This document shows, piece after piece, positions 1 through 11,365 of a stretch of 64,000 bases of DNA (the first letter of the stretch is position 1; each line of letters opens with the position of its first letter). The stretch spans positions 84,953,576-85,017,575 of the forward strand of contig NC_133770.1 in assembly GCF_003597395.2 (NCBI RefSeq). Direction: 5' to 3'. Source of the DNA: Chelonoidis abingdonii (lineage: Eukaryota; Chordata; Testudines; Testudinidae). The position numbers and the translations under genes were made by a program. The notes beneath the pieces are model-generated. The model was given only the letters and a program-made list of their open reading frames with translations. It was not told the DNA's origin and searched no databases.

Positions 1-216
1 CATGCAGGCACCCAGATTTCTGGACGCTAAGGTCCAGATTTGGGAAAGATACTTATGATACCCCTGCATAGGGGCGGAAGAGGGTACCAGGGTCACCACC
101 TGTCCAGGTTTTCCCAAGATCATCCCTTTTTATGCGGTGGCTGTCCTGGGAAATCGGTAAGGATGCTCAGTGTCAAGGCTAGAGGTAGCCTCCCAATTCA
201 ATGGGTGCCCTAAACT
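1..216. other. unannotated 5' edge
   Basis: No coding signal or clear repeat boundary was recognised before the first hAT element. The last 8 bases (209-216) are the left target-site copy of that element. Confidence 0.4.
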
Positions 217-570
217 CAGGGCCGGCACTTGCATTTAGGCGGCTTAGGCAATCGCCTAGGGCGCCAGCATTATTAGGGGGCGGCATTTTGCCAGAGGGGG
301 CGGCAGGCGGCTCCGGTGGAGCTGCCGCAGTGGTGCCTGCGGAGGTCCACTGGTCCGCGGCTTCGGTGGAGCTGCCGCAGTCATGCCTGCGGACGGTCGG
401 CTGCTTGCGCAGCTGCGATGGACCTCCCGCAGGTACGACTGCGGCAGCTCCACTGGAGCCGCGGGAGCAGCTGACCATCCGCAGGCAGGACTATAGAGCT
501 GGGGGACCAGCGCGCAGGGCGGCGAAATGGCCGTGCACCTAGGGCGCTCAAACCCCTAGTGCCGGTCCTG
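217..570. mobile_element. hAT-like MITE, GC-rich, 8-bp TSD
   Basis: 354 bp bounded by terminal inverted repeats (cagggccggcact at the left, agtgccggtcctg at the right, 12 of 13 matching). An exact 8-bp duplication, cctaaact, sits at 209-216 and 571-578. Eight-base duplications and a CAGG-type terminus are typical of hAT transposons. The interior is GC-rich and holds direct and inverted copies of gagctgccgcag, so it can fold on itself. No transposase is encoded. Open frames through it are composition artefacts. Confidence 0.88.
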
Positions 571-578
571 CCTAAACT

Positions 579-1460
579 ACCCTGCTGAGGGGGCACACTG
601 ACCACCCACAACAGCACCTTCTGCCCCAGCACCACAACTGTAAAGTGACCTGAAGAAGTGGGGAGGGCCCTGTGTTTGTTGTATGATATGGGATAACTTC
701 TCTAATGCAGGATGCTTTATCATCTTGTTGACCATAACCAAACTCAACCAGTGACAAAAAAAACATGGAGATGTTATTGTATGCAACCCCTAGCCAGAAC
801 TAGGGTAGGAATCATTATGTCATGAGGCTAAAGATAAGAGTATCAGAAGAAAATGGAGGAGTTGGTTCTGATCCATCTTGCATTGACTTTTGCTGGTGTA
901 ACTCCAGTGAATTCAATGGAGTTACTCCTGGTTATCGCCAGTGTGACATCAGAATTAGACCCAGTGTTCCAGAATCTCAACGGGTATCAATCGGTATAGC
1001 TCCATCAGTGCAACTGTTCCAATTCACAGCCGCTGAAGAGCTGGCTCCGTTTTTTGAGTGTTGGCATTGCATCCAGCATGTTGCCTTGAGAACAAAGGCT
1101 GCTTTTAAATTGCAAAGGTATATTATTATTATTGAATTTTTATATAGGAGCATGTGCATGCTGGGGACTTCACAGGAGCAAGTGTGCTCCGTAGGACAGG
1201 GAGATCTACCCCAGCTTAATAACACGACCAACAGACATCAAAGCGTGGCAGTGGACATTAACTAAATTTGGATATTAGGAGTAGGGCACTTGAGAGAACA
1301 ATTTTAGCCTTTTATTTATTTGTCTGTCAGTCTCTTTGCTAAGATTTATTTTAAATACCTTTACCTTGTGTCAAAAAGGCCAAGGACTTGGTTGTGACAG
1401 GTACACAGCCAAGCAGCACATGGGCACATAAGATTTAAAGTGGCACCTTTATGACTTATC
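579..1460. repeat. intergenic DNA with a hairpin-type interspersed repeat
   Basis: No gene recognised. At about 870-965 there is a short imperfect hairpin built around gtaactccagtgaattcaatggagttac. It belongs to a family that recurs in this window (see 50445-50545). Confidence 0.4.
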
Positions 1461-1638
1461 TAGGGTGACCAGATGAGATGATGAAAATATCGGGACACAT
1501 TGGGGGGGGGAGGGGTCTGCCGGCAGAGTTAAAAAAAAACAAAAACAAACACCGTGCTTCCGGTGAAGCGAAATACCAGGCCAAATTGCGTCCCGACGCG
1601 GGACAAACACCCAAATATCGGGACTTCTGGTCACCCTA
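1461..1638. mobile_element. hAT-like MITE (TAGGGTGACCAGA family)
   Basis: 178 bp with inverted termini tagggtgaccaga and tctggtcaccctA-type ends. It is flanked by exact 8-bp duplications, gacttatc, at 1453-1460 and 1639-1646. It is non-coding and holds a poly-G and a poly-A tract. A second member of the same family is at 12546-12668. Confidence 0.9.
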
Positions 1639-2881
1639 GACTTATCTGGTCTCTCCCAAAAACCCATTGGAGTGTGTCTACATAGTTATATACAGAATGG
1701 GAAAGATGTATGCAGCTATTTAATCTTCTCACACTAGTGCTTAAAAAGACTGTGATCATCGCAGTTACATAAAATAACCCAACAGTTATATATGCATTAA
1801 AACATGTACAAGTGGGGCCAGATTTTCAACAGACTCAACATTTTGGGTGTTGAGCTCTTTTCAAAATCTGACCAGAAGTGTCACAACAGGAGCTGCTGGA
1901 TGCGCACAGCTTTTGAAAATCTGCCCCTTATTAGGTGTCTCAGTGGGAGCTGAGCTCTTTTGAAAATTTACCCCCAATTGTGAGCACCGAGCACTTGAAA
2001 ATTTGACTCTGAATGTTTATCCATCTTTGTAAAATATTTTGAAATCCGTGGATGAGAAGTGCTACTCAAAGGTTGTCAATTATTATTATTTATTATGAAT
2101 TAACTTGCCATTGTGACTGAAGCAGAAAACTGAATAGAAACCCCTCAAAAGGCCCTAACTATAGTGTACTAGCCAGGGATGCTGTAACATACCTTAAAAT
2201 AATGTGGTACTGGAAACTGAGTAGTAAGAAGAGGGAGGGAGACCAGGCTGTTTTGAAAATAATCTGGAGGTTTATGACTCAAGTAAAACAGTTAATTGAC
2301 CATATCAGAATGGGAATATCCGCCGATCCCAGAGGACACAATCAGACCATGCTCATTCTAGGACACTAAGGTTCATTCTTGGTGCTCTGGCTAGTAAGGT
2401 TGCTGCTTTCTGGAGTGAAGGAAATGTGCTTGTAACAATGTTCTATGTCCCATATAGAAAAGGTACGGCATAGAGATCCTGTAGGGACTCTTTTATGTTG
2501 TCAGAACTTCAGTCAGGATCAAAGGATCAGTTATATAGAATCCTAGCTTGGACTGGACAGTAAAACTAGCTTGTGTCATAGCTCCAATGAGGGAATGAAA
2601 ATTTGTCAAAATTTGAAAAGGGGAGACAGGGAAGCTTAAATTAAAAAGAAAATAGTAGTACAGGGTTACTAGGAAAAAAACTCACTATGGAAACGTGATT
2701 AAATGTGATTTAAAAATCCAAAGCACCACAGTTAAGTTAGTGTGCCTGTGTGCATGTGCTGTTTGTACCAGATTATATATAAATAGATTTTCTTCTTTCA
2801 GAATTGCAGATGCCACAAAGGAAACTAATCTCCACTAACTGAATGGTCGTCAAGGGTGTGAACTCTGCTCTTTTTTTGTAG
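1639..2881. repeat. upstream flank of FYCO1 coding exon, with a dispersed repeat
   Basis: No gene recognised. At about 1815-2005 is a repeat with the motif ccagattttcaa and its complement ttgaaaatctg several times; similar copies occur near 26140 and 30220. A non-coding FYCO1 exon could lie here or further upstream but could not be pinned down. Confidence 0.4.
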
Positions 2882-2986
2882 CTGTGTGAAAAGTTTAACA
2901 GCCTGGACTTGCAACTCCTTTGATTTTCATGATGGCAGCAACTAGTGGAGAAAGCCAGCTACAGAGGATTATCAGAGATTTGCAAG
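2882..2986 (+). CDS. FYCO1: FYCO1 first coding exon (5'UTR plus 18 codons)
   Basis: A pyrimidine-rich acceptor ends at 2881 (ttttttgtag). About 50 bases of 5' untranslated sequence follow, then ATG at 2932 opening MAATSGESQLQRIIRDLQ, which matches the FYCO1 N-terminus. The donor ggtatgg starts at 2987. The exon ends in phase 1, and the split Asp codon is completed by the exon at 10591. This start is chosen because the family N-terminus begins here. Coding part: 2932-2986. Confidence 0.93.
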
Positions 2987-3862
2987 GTATGGTGCCTGTT
3001 GCAGATTAATTCTGTAGGCTGGGCTGCATTCCTCATGTTTTAATTGAAGGTGGGGAGTGTTTATCTGAGATTTGTGTATAGCACTGTAACAGAAAATTGT
3101 ACCATTCTGTATAGATGTGACTCTGATTTCAAATGTTACATAAAGTTTACTAAGCCTTTTTGTAGGATCTTAAATTATGTCTGTTTTACAACAAAGAAAA
3201 AATTCTCTCTGGTTAGGATCTACTCTTTCTATAAACAGTGTGTTGGATTCTTCTCTTACTCACAAGTCAGGAGAAACGCCACTGAAGTCAACAGAACTAA
3301 ACAGTTGTAAATAAGCACAGTGTGAGAGTGGGGAGGATCAGCTCTGATTTCTTTTTCCCTTTTTTTTTTAATGCACACAACGGATCATTCATTGTTCACT
3401 AAGACAAATACCTTGTTCACAATACCGTGCTGCAAACAGTGATGATAGGCCTTCATGGGAGGGGAAGAACGGGAAGGAGGATGAATGAGGATTTTTCCTC
3501 AGTAATCAAATATGGGCATGAGGAAGAAGATCCAGGAAGGATGGTCGTATAGTTAAGGCACAGATTAGTTAGGAGACTGTTGTTCTTTTTCCAGTTTTGC
3601 CACAGATTTCCTGTGTAGCCTTGAGGAAGGAACGTAGGCCAAAATGTTCAAAACTGATCAATGGTTTTGGATGACCACCTCTAGGCCTATTTTTCATAAG
3701 TACAAAGGACCCACAACAAGCCCAAGTTTGGCTTTCAAAAGCTGAAGCACGTTAAATCAGTGGCCAGTATTCCCGTGCCTCAGTTTCCTCATCTGAAAAA
3801 TGAGGACGGTCGCGTAGCTCGCAGATGTTGTCAAGTCTTAATTCATTAATGTTCATCTAGCA
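2987..3862. other. FYCO1 intron 1, 5' part
   Basis: Intronic sequence with no recognisable gene. Open frames here lack any family similarity. The hAT target-site copy atctagca begins at 3855. Confidence 0.5.
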
Positions 3863-4247
3863 CAGGAGTTCTCAAACTTCATTGCACCACGACTCCCTTT
3901 TGACAACAAAAATTATTACATAACCCCGGAAGAGGGGACCGAAGCCTGAGCCCACCTGAGCCCCGCTCCCCCGGGCTGGGAGAGGCCAAAATTCAAGCCC
4001 TGCTGCCTTGGTAGGGAGAGCCAAAGCCAAAGCCTTAGCACCATCGCCCTGGATGGGAAGGCCACAGCCATAGCCCAAGGCCTTCTGCCCCCGGAGGGGG
4101 TTCTGTAACCTGTGCCCCGCTACCCAGAGCTGATGCCATTGAGCTTTGGCCCCGGGCTCCAGCAAATCTAATACCAGCCTTGGCAACTCCATTAAAATGA
4201 GGTCACAACCCACTTTGGGGTTCTGACCCACAGTTTGCGAACCCCAG
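3863..4247. mobile_element. hAT-like nonautonomous element, 8-bp TSD
   Basis: 385 bp starting caggagttctcaaact and ending cagtttgcgaaccccag, which form imperfect inverted termini. Exact 8-bp duplications, atctagca, lie at 3855-3862 and 4248-4255. The interior has no intact transposase. Confidence 0.85.
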
Positions 4248-4619
4248 ATCTAGCAGATTGGCTCCTAAAACAGAAAGTGCGATATAAGGGCAAAGAACTG
4301 TATTGCTTTTTCTCTGTATGTGACTGTTCAAATGGTCAACAGGTGCAACGGAGATGAAATTTAATCTTTGTTTTATTTATATGATTAAAATGAGAATCTT
4401 CAATCACTGTTGTTTTTGACCACTCAAGGGGAATAGAACATGATATATTAGAGCGGTGCCTTACACCTGTCATTGCTTCCTTCTCCAAATAACCCTTTTT
4501 CCCTCCACCTTTCTTTTTCAGTTTAAAAATATAAATTGGTGAGGGGGGAAAGGCAACATCTTTTTATGGATTTAATAAACTACAGGAGGAGATTTAGGTA
4601 GGGAAGATGGCATTGCACA

Positions 4620-6376
4620 AACTGGAGATTAGAGTTCTTGAAATGTATTGGAGACAACTTTTTAATCCAGAAAGTGAAGGAAGTAACCCGGGGAACAGCC
4701 ATTTTAAATTGATTCTGACCTACTGGGAGGAATTGGTAGCGAATCTGAAGGTGAAAGCAATTTGGGTGAAAGTGATCATAAAATGATTGATTTCATGACT
4801 TTTAGGAAAAGAAGGCGTGAGAACAGCAGAATAAGGACAATGGAGTTCAAAAAAGCAGACTTTAACAAACGGAGAGAACTAATAGGTAGGGTCCTATGGG
4901 AAGAAAATCTAAGGGAAAAAGAAGTTCAAATGAGCTTGTAATTTCTCAAGGAGACAATATTCAAGGCACAACTGGAAACTATCCTGATGTGAAGGAAAGA
5001 TAGGAAGAATGGTAAGAGGCCAATATAGCTCCATCAGGAGGTCTTTAATGACCTGAAAATCAAAATGGAATCCTACAAAAAATGGAAACATGAACCAGTT
5101 GCTGAGGAGGAGTACAAAAGAGCAGCGCTCATGTAGGAACAAAATCAGAAAGGCTAAGGCGCAAAACGATTTACCCCTAACAAGGAACAGAAAAGGCAAT
5201 AAGATGAGGTTCTATAAATACATTAGGAGCAAGAGAAAGACAAAAGCAAGTTTAGATCCTCTACTTAGTATGGAAGGAGGGCCACTAACTGATGACATCA
5301 AGAAAGCTGAAGTATTTAAGGCCTATTTTCCTTCAGCCTTCACTAGAAAGGTTAATGATGACCAGATACTAAATACATTTAATATTAACAAGGGGGAAGG
5401 AATGCAAGCCAAAATATAGGAAGAACAGATTAAAGAATGAATATATTTAACTTATTTAAACAAGTTGGCAGGGCCTGATGACATTCATCCTAGGGTACTT
5501 AATTAACTAGCTGAAGCAATGTTGGAACTGTTAACCATTATCTTCAAGAATTCCTGGAGGACTAGTAAAGTTCCCAGAAGACTGGAGAATGGCAGCCGCA
5601 GTATCGTTCATTAAACAGGGAAACAGAGGACCCGGGGAATTATAGACCAGTCAGTGTAACTTCAATACCTTGGAAAAATACTGGAACAAATTATTAAACA
5701 ATCAGTTTGTAAGCATTTGAAGGAGAATAGGGTTATAAGGAGTAGCCAACATTCCAAATCAACCTAATTTCCTTCTTGGACAGGGTTACTGGCCTAGTGG
5801 ATAGGGAGGAAGCAGTAGATGTCATATATCTTGATTTTGGCAAGGCTTTTGACACAATCTCACATGTCATTCTCATAAACAAACTAGGGAAATGTGGTCT
5901 GAAGGAAATTACTGTATGGTGGGTGCACAACTGGTTAAAAGACCTTACTCAAAGAGTAGTTAGCAATGGTTCACTGTCAAACTGGGAGGGTGTATCTAGT
6001 GGGGTCCTGCAGGGGTCAGTCCTGGGTCCAGTAGTAGTCAATATTTTCATTAATGACTTGGTTAATGGAACGAAGGGTATGCTGATAAAATCTGCAGATG
6101 AGCACCAAATCTTGAGGGACTGCAAGCACTTTGGAGGACATGGTCAGTATTCAAAACGACCTTGACAAGTTTTAGTCTGAATTCAACATGATGAAATTCA
6201 GTGAAGATAAATAAAAGTACTTCACTTAAGAAGGAAAAATCAAATGTACAACTACAAAATGAGGAATACCTGGTTGGATGGTAGTTCTGCTGAAAGGTTA
6301 TAGGGGATTACAAACTGAATAAAGAGGTCTAGATTTATTTGGTCTTGCCTCAGTGCAGAGGGTTGGACTTGATGAC
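4620..6376 (+). mobile_element. old CR1 LINE, + strand, split by a younger CR1
   Basis: A decayed CR1 (non-LTR retrotransposon). Near 4760 the translation shows the endonuclease C-terminal signature ([10 protein letters not shown]). Near 5776-6165 it shows reverse-transcriptase blocks (IYLDFGKAFDTISH, then VLQGSVLGP). Many stops and frameshifts lie between them, and the FADD motif is changed to a non-catalytic sequence (KSADEHQ). The left end is approximate. The 3' end is not here: the typical tail ggacttgatgac stops at about 6376, and the missing tail reappears at 9598-9637 beyond the inserted element. Confidence 0.85.
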
Positions 6377-9300
6377 TTAGACTCATAGACTCATAGGTCA
6401 GAAGGGACCAATATGATCATCTAGTCTGACCTCCTGCACAAGGCAGGCCACAAAACCCTACCCATACACATTTATAACAACCCCTAACCCATGACTGAGT
6501 TATTGAAATCCTCAAAATTGAGATTTGAAGACCTCAAGCTGCAGGGAATCCACCAGCAAGCGACCCATGCCCCACGCTGCAGAGGAAGGCGAAAAACCTC
6601 CAGGGCCTCTGCCAATCCGCCCTGGAGGAAAATTCCTTCCCGACCCCAAATATGGCGATCAGCTAAACCCTGAGCATGTGGGCAAGACTCACCAGCCAGC
6701 ACCCAAGAAAGAATTCTCTGCAGTAACTCAGTTCCCATCCCATCCAACATCCCCTCACAGACCATTGAGCAGACTTATCTGCCGATAATCCAAAATCAAT
6801 TGCCCAAATTAAACTATCCCATCATAACATCCCCTCCATATACTTATCAAGCTTAGTCTTAAAGCCAGATAAGTCTTTTGCCCCCACTACTTCCCTCGGA
6901 AGGCTGTTCCAGAACTTCACTCCCCTAATGGTTAGAAACCTTCGTCTAATTTCAAGTCTAAACTTCCTAATATCCAGTTTGTACCCATTCGTCCTCGTGC
7001 CTACATTAGTACTAAACTTAAATAATTCCTCTCCCTCCCTAACGTTAATCCCCCTGATATATTTATATAGAGCAAGCATATCCCCCCGGAGCCTTCTTTT
7101 GGCCAGGCTAAACAAGCCAAGCTCTTTGAGTCTCCTTTCATAAGGCAGATTTTCCATTCCTCGGATCATCCTAGTAGCCCGTCTCTGAACCTGTTCCAGT
7201 TTGAATTCATCCTTCTTAAACATGGGACACCAGAACTGCACACAATATTCCAGGTGGGGTCTCACCAGCGCCTTATATAACGGTACTAACACCTCCTTAT
7301 CCTTGCTGGAAATACCTCGCCTGATGCACCCTAAAACCGCATTTGCTTTTTTAACGGCCATATCGCATTGGCGGCTCATAGACATCCTGCTATCAACCAA
7401 TACCCCAAGGTCCTTCTCCTCCTCTGTTGCTTCCAACTGATGCGTCCCCAATGTATATCTAAAATTCTTATTATTAATCCCTAAGTGCATGACCTTGCAC
7501 TTTTCACTATTATATTTCATCCTATTACTATTACTCCAGTTTACAAGGTGGTCCAGATCTTCCTGTATAGTATCCCGGTCCTTCTCCGTGTTAGCAATAC
7601 CCCCCAGCTTTGTGTCATCCGCAAACTTTATTAGCACATTCCCGCTCTTTGTGCCAAGGTCAGTAATAAAAAGGTTAAATAAGATTGGTCCCAAAACCGA
7701 TCCTTGAGGGACTCCACTAGTAACCTCCTTCCAGCCTGACAGTTCACCCTTCAGTACGACCCGCTGGAGTCTCCCCTTTAACCAGTTCCTTATCCACCTT
7801 ACAACTTTCATATTCATCCCCATCTTTTCCAATTTAACTAACAGTTCCCCATGCGGAACCGTGTCAAACGCCTTACTGAAATCGAGGTAAATTAGATCTA
7901 CCGCATTTCCTTTGTCTAAGTAATCCGTCACCTTCTCAAAGAAGGAGATCAGGTTGGTTTGGCACGATCTACCTTTAGTAAATCCATGTTGCAACTCATC
8001 CCAATTACCATTGACCTCAATGTCCTTAACTACTTTCTCCCTTAAAATTTTTTCCAAGACCTTACACACGACAGACATCAAGCTAACAGGCCTATAATTA
8101 CCCGGATCACTCTTATTCCCTTTCTTAAAAATAGGAACTACGTTAGCAATTCTCCAGTCGTACGGTACAACCCCCGAGTTTACCGATTGCTTAAAAATTC
8201 TCGCTAACGGGCTCGCAATTTCACGCGCCAGTTCCTTTAATATCCTCGGGTGGAGATTGTCCGGTCCCTCCGATTTTGTCCCATTAAGCTGTTCAAGTTT
8301 GGCCTCTACCTCAGATGCGGTAATATCCACCTCCATATCCACATTCCCGTTTGTCATCCCTCCATCATCCCTAAACTCCTCACTAGTCTTATTAAAGACC
8401 GAGGCAAAGTACTTATTTAGATATTGGGCCATGCCTAGGTTATCCTTAACCTCCGTTCCATCCTCAGTGTATAGCGGCCCCACTTCTTCTTTCTTTGTTT
8501 TCTTCTTATTTATGTGGCTGTAGAACCTTTTACTATTGGTTTTGATTCCCTTTGCAAGGTCCAGTTCTACGCGGCTTTTAGCCTTCCTCACTTTATCCCT
8601 ACATGTTCTGACCTCACTAAGGTAGCTTCCCTTGCTAATCCCGCCTTTCTTCCACTCCCTGTAAGCTTTCTGCTTTTTCCTAATCCCCTCTCTGAGTTGC
8701 TTGCTCATCCAGCTTGGCCTACAACTCCTGCCCATGGTTTTTTTCCCCTTTCTTGGGATGCAGGCTTCCGACAGTTTCCGCAGCTGCGACTTAAAGTAAT
8801 TCCAGGCCTCCTCCGCATTTAAATCCACAAGTTCCTCCGTCCAATCCACTTCCCTAACTAATTTCCTTAACTCTTTAAAATTAGCCCTCGAGAAGTCGAA
8901 AACCCTAATCCCAGATCTACGTTTGTTTATCCTTCCATCTAATTTGAATTGAATCAGCTCATGATCACTCGAACCAAGGTTGTCCCCTACCACCATTTCT
9001 TCTACGAGGTCCTCACTGCTCACCAAAACCAAATCTAAAATGGCATCCCCTCTCGTAGGTACTTCAACTACTTGATGAAGAAATCCATCCGCTATCACAT
9101 CCAGAAAAATCTGACCCCTATTATTCTTGCAAGCACTCGTCCTCCAGTCTATATCCGGGAAGTTGAAGTCTCCCATAATCACACATTTCCCCTTTGTGTT
9201 TACTTCATTAAAGACATTAAAGAGGTCTCTATCCATATCCAAATCAGATCCCGGCGGTCTGTAGCACACCCCAAGCACTATCTCAGGGGAAGCTCTAGTA

Positions 9301-9597
9301 GCTTTTTTACCCAGCGTGATTTTTACCCAGACAGACTCCGTCTTATCCATTCCATCACTTCTTATTTCATTACAGTTCACCTCATCATTGATGTACAAGG
9401 CTACTCCACCACCTTTGCCTTTCTTCCTGTCTTTTCTAAACAGCACATAGCCTTCAATACCCGTACTCCAGTCATTAGTACTATTCCACCAGGTTTCCGT
9501 TATCCCTATAATATCCAGTTTCACTTCCTGCACCAGTAGCTCCAGTTCCTCCATCTTGTTCCCTAGGCTCCTCGCATTAGTGTACAGACTTCTTGGG
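6377..9597 (-). mobile_element. young CR1 LINE inserted in an older CR1
   Basis: Near-full-length minus-strand CR1. Its 3' end lies at the left, with the characteristic tail complement (tcatagactcataggtcag) at about 6383-6402. Its coding region is at 6822-9554 and its 5' end lies at about 9597. It is 5'-truncated only slightly: the endonuclease start YTNARSLGNK is present in frame upstream of the first ATG. Insertion inside the + strand CR1 tail dates it after that element. Confidence 0.88.
6822..9554 (-). CDS. CR1 ORF2: endonuclease and reverse transcriptase
   Basis: An uninterrupted 910-codon frame for the retrotransposition enzyme, which nicks target DNA and reverse-transcribes its RNA at the nick. 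An apurinic-type endonuclease occupies about residues 1-225, with ITETWW at 18-23, GDFNFPD at 128-134 and SSDHELIQF around 195-203. The reverse transcriptase covers about residues 430-720, with YLDFSKAFDTVPH at 556-568, GVPQGSVLGP at 614-623 and the catalytic FADD at 644-647. A C-terminal domain ends in LDKYMEGML. The usual family length is about 950-1000 residues. The frame stays open upstream of the first ATG and includes NARSLGNK, so the first part of the endonuclease is cut. The intact frame suggests a recent insertion. A separate ORF1 was not seen. Confidence 0.9.
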   Translation of the reverse strand: MEELELLVQEVKLDIIGITETWWNSTNDWSTGIEGYVLFRKDRKKGKGGGVALYINDEVNCNEIRSDGMDKTESVWVKITLGKKATRASPEIVLGVCYRPPGSDLDMDRDLFNVFNEVNTKGKCVIMGDFNFPDIDWRTSACKNNRGQIFLDVIADGFLHQVVEVPTRGDAILDLVLVSSEDLVEEMVVGDNLGSSDHELIQFKLDGRINKRRSGIRVFDFSRANFKELRKLVREVDWTEELVDLNAEEAWNYFKSQLRKLSEACIPRKGKKTMGRSCRPSWMSKQLREGIRKKQKAYREWKKGGISKGSYLSEVRTCRDKVRKAKSRVELDLAKGIKTNSKRFYSHINKKKTKKEEVGPLYTEDGTEVKDNLGMAQYLNKYFASVFNKTSEEFRDDGGMTNGNVDMEVDITASEVEAKLEQLNGTKSEGPDNLHPRILKELAREIASPLARIFKQSVNSGVVPYDWRIANVVPIFKKGNKSDPGNYRPVSLMSVVCKVLEKILREKVVKDIEVNGNWDELQHGFTKGRSCQTNLISFFEKVTDYLDKGNAVDLIYLDFSKAFDTVPHGELLVKLEKMGMNMKVVRWIRNWLKGRLQRVVLKGELSGWKEVTSGVPQGSVLGPILFNLFITDLGTKSGNVLIKFADDTKLGGIANTEKDRDTIQEDLDHLVNWSNSNRMKYNSEKCKVMHLGINNKNFRYTLGTHQLEATEEEKDLGVLVDSRMSMSRQCDMAVKKANAVLGCIRRGISSKDKEVLVPLYKALVRPHLEYCVQFWCPMFKKDEFKLEQVQRRATRMIRGMENLPYERRLKELGLFSLAKRRLRGDMLALYKYIRGINVREGEELFKFSTNVGTRTNGYKLDIRKFRLEIRRRFLTIRGVKFWNSLPREVVGAKDLSGFKTKLDKYMEGML

Positions 9598-9637
9598 GTC
9601 CCTTCCAGCCCTACATTTCTATGATTCTATGATTAAG
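9598..9637 (+). mobile_element. detached 3' tail of the older CR1
   Basis: The sequence ggtcccttccagccctac followed by a repeated ttctatgattctatgatt is the standard CR1 3' end in + orientation. It continues the element broken off at 6376, so the two pieces flank the younger insertion. Confidence 0.85.
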
Positions 9638-10590
9638 ACCTTTCCACATGATAAAAGTGTGAGGGATTTTTAATGACCACAAATGGTCCAGACTTTTGGT
9701 TCATGCCTCATGAAAGAAAAGGCAAAGCCATGAGCTGGGACTCTGACTCTCTCTGACACAGTATAGAGACTCCACTTGAGTTCCAATAAGAAGGACTTTT
9801 GTTCCCTCCTTAGATTTCACGGAGTAATGAATAAAGCTGGGCAAAAAACTTTTCAGTGAATAGTAAATTTACCAAAAAATGATTTTTTTCTGGGCACTGA
9901 AACTATTCACAAACTATGAATTTGGCTGGAGACTGAAAGCCCAATTAGGCACTGAGGGGAATACAGAAACCTGTAAAATCAGCCATTTATGGTGCTACTC
10001 AGAAGGTTAGCCCTTTGAGATGGCAGAGTCCACTTGGAGACAACAGAGTTCCATATTTAATTATTACAAGATTAGTCTATTTTCATTTGTATATTGTAGC
10101 CAGTGCACTCTGAAACTTCCAGGAGGTAAATATGCTGAAGGAAGGAGATCCCTGCTCGGGGATGTGAGAAGCCTGGGTGGCTGCCCCGTGCTCCTGGCAG
10201 AGAGCAGGGAGGTGAGAAACGCAGCTGGTGATCCCTTGCTCCTGGCGGGGAGGTGAGAAGCCTAGGGGAGCAGGTGCGCTCCCAGTGGGGAGCTGTGCAG
10301 AGCTAAGAGCTTTCAGTCCCCCACAATGCCCCTCTTCAGTTGGTGAGGATACACACCACCAATCAAAGGAGGGTAGTGTGGACATCAGCCACCGCAGGCT
10401 GTAAGTGACCGAACATAGGTTGACTTCAGTTTGTAGTGTAAGACATCCCCTAAAACACTCTGACTGAAAAAGTGAATGCACACACACAGTGTAAAGAGAG
10501 AGAGCCCATTTATTTATTTCAAAATGTTTGTGCATTCAACCCCAAACATCATCTATCTTTACTCACTTATTCTGGTGTCTTGTTTTAAAG
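9638..10590. other. FYCO1 intron 1, 3' part
   Basis: Intronic sequence with no gene recognised. A GC-rich stretch at about 10130-10330 has short internal repeats of ctgctc/ggtgagaagcct and may be another degenerate transposon fragment. Confidence 0.4.
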
Positions 10591-10697
10591 ATGCTGTGAC
10601 AGAGCTAATTAAAGAATTTAAAGAAGGAGGGGAACCAATCACTGATGACAGCATCAACTTGCAAAAGTTTTCCTACAAGCTTGAGTACCTTTTACAG
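10591..10697 (+). CDS. FYCO1: FYCO1 exon, start of RUN domain
   Basis: 107 bases encoding [20 protein letters not shown] and continuing to [10 protein letters not shown]. The acceptor is ttttaaag and the donor caggtaagt. It opens with the second part of a split Asp codon and ends in phase 0. The sequence matches the start of the FYCO1 RUN domain almost residue for residue. Confidence 0.95.
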
Positions 10698-10717
10698 GTA
10701 AGTGACACAATCACATG

Positions 10718-11357
10718 TAGGGCCCTAGGAAATTCATGGTCCATTTTGGTTAATTTCACCATCACAGGATTTTAAAAATCATACATTTAAATTTCAGATA
10801 TTTAAATCTGATTTCCCGATGTTGTAACAGTAGGGGTCCTGACCCAAAATGTGTTTTGGGGGGTCACTAGATTATTGTAGGGGGGTTGTGGTATTGCCAC
10901 CCTTACTTCTGTGCTGCTGCTGGTGGTAGTGCTGCCTTCAGAGCTGGTTGGCTGCAGAGCGTCAACTGCTGGCCGGAAGCCCAGATCTGAAGGTAGCGCC
11001 GCTGCCAGCAGGAGTGGAGCAGAAGTAAGGATGGCATGGTATGGTATTGCCACCCTTATTTCTGCACTGCTGCTGGCGAGGTGCTACCTTCAGAGCTGGG
11101 TGCCCAGCTAGCAGCCACTGCTCTCTGGCCACCCAGCTCTAAAGGCAGCGCAGAAGTAATGGTGGCAATACTGCAACCCCCCTATAATAACCTTGCAGAC
11201 CCCCCTTCTTGTGGTCCTCTTTTGAGTCAGGACCTCCAGTTTGAGAAATGTTGGTATTCCCTGTGAAATCTGTATAGTACAGGGTAAAAGTACACAAAAG
11301 ACCAGATTTCCCAGTCTGTGATGTGTTTTTCATGGCCATGAATTTAATAGAGTGCTA
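10718..11357. mobile_element. diverged DNA transposon with a second element nested in it
   Basis: The outer ends are tagggccctaggaaattcat (left) and catgaatttaatagagtgcta (right), roughly inverted. The flanks atcacatg (10710-10717) and atcatata (11358-11365) share 6 of 8 bases, so a worn 8-bp duplication is plausible. At about 10815-11255 a second, GC-richer element interrupts it. Its ends are ggggtcctgacccaaaa and tttgagtcaggacctcc. No intact coding region. Confidence 0.6.
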
Positions 11358-11365
11358 ATCATATA

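Noticed and set aside
179..635. Overlapping open frames in a GC-rich block near the left edge
   Set aside because: They fall within a hAT-like MITE defined by inverted ends and an 8-bp duplication; no protein family resemblance.
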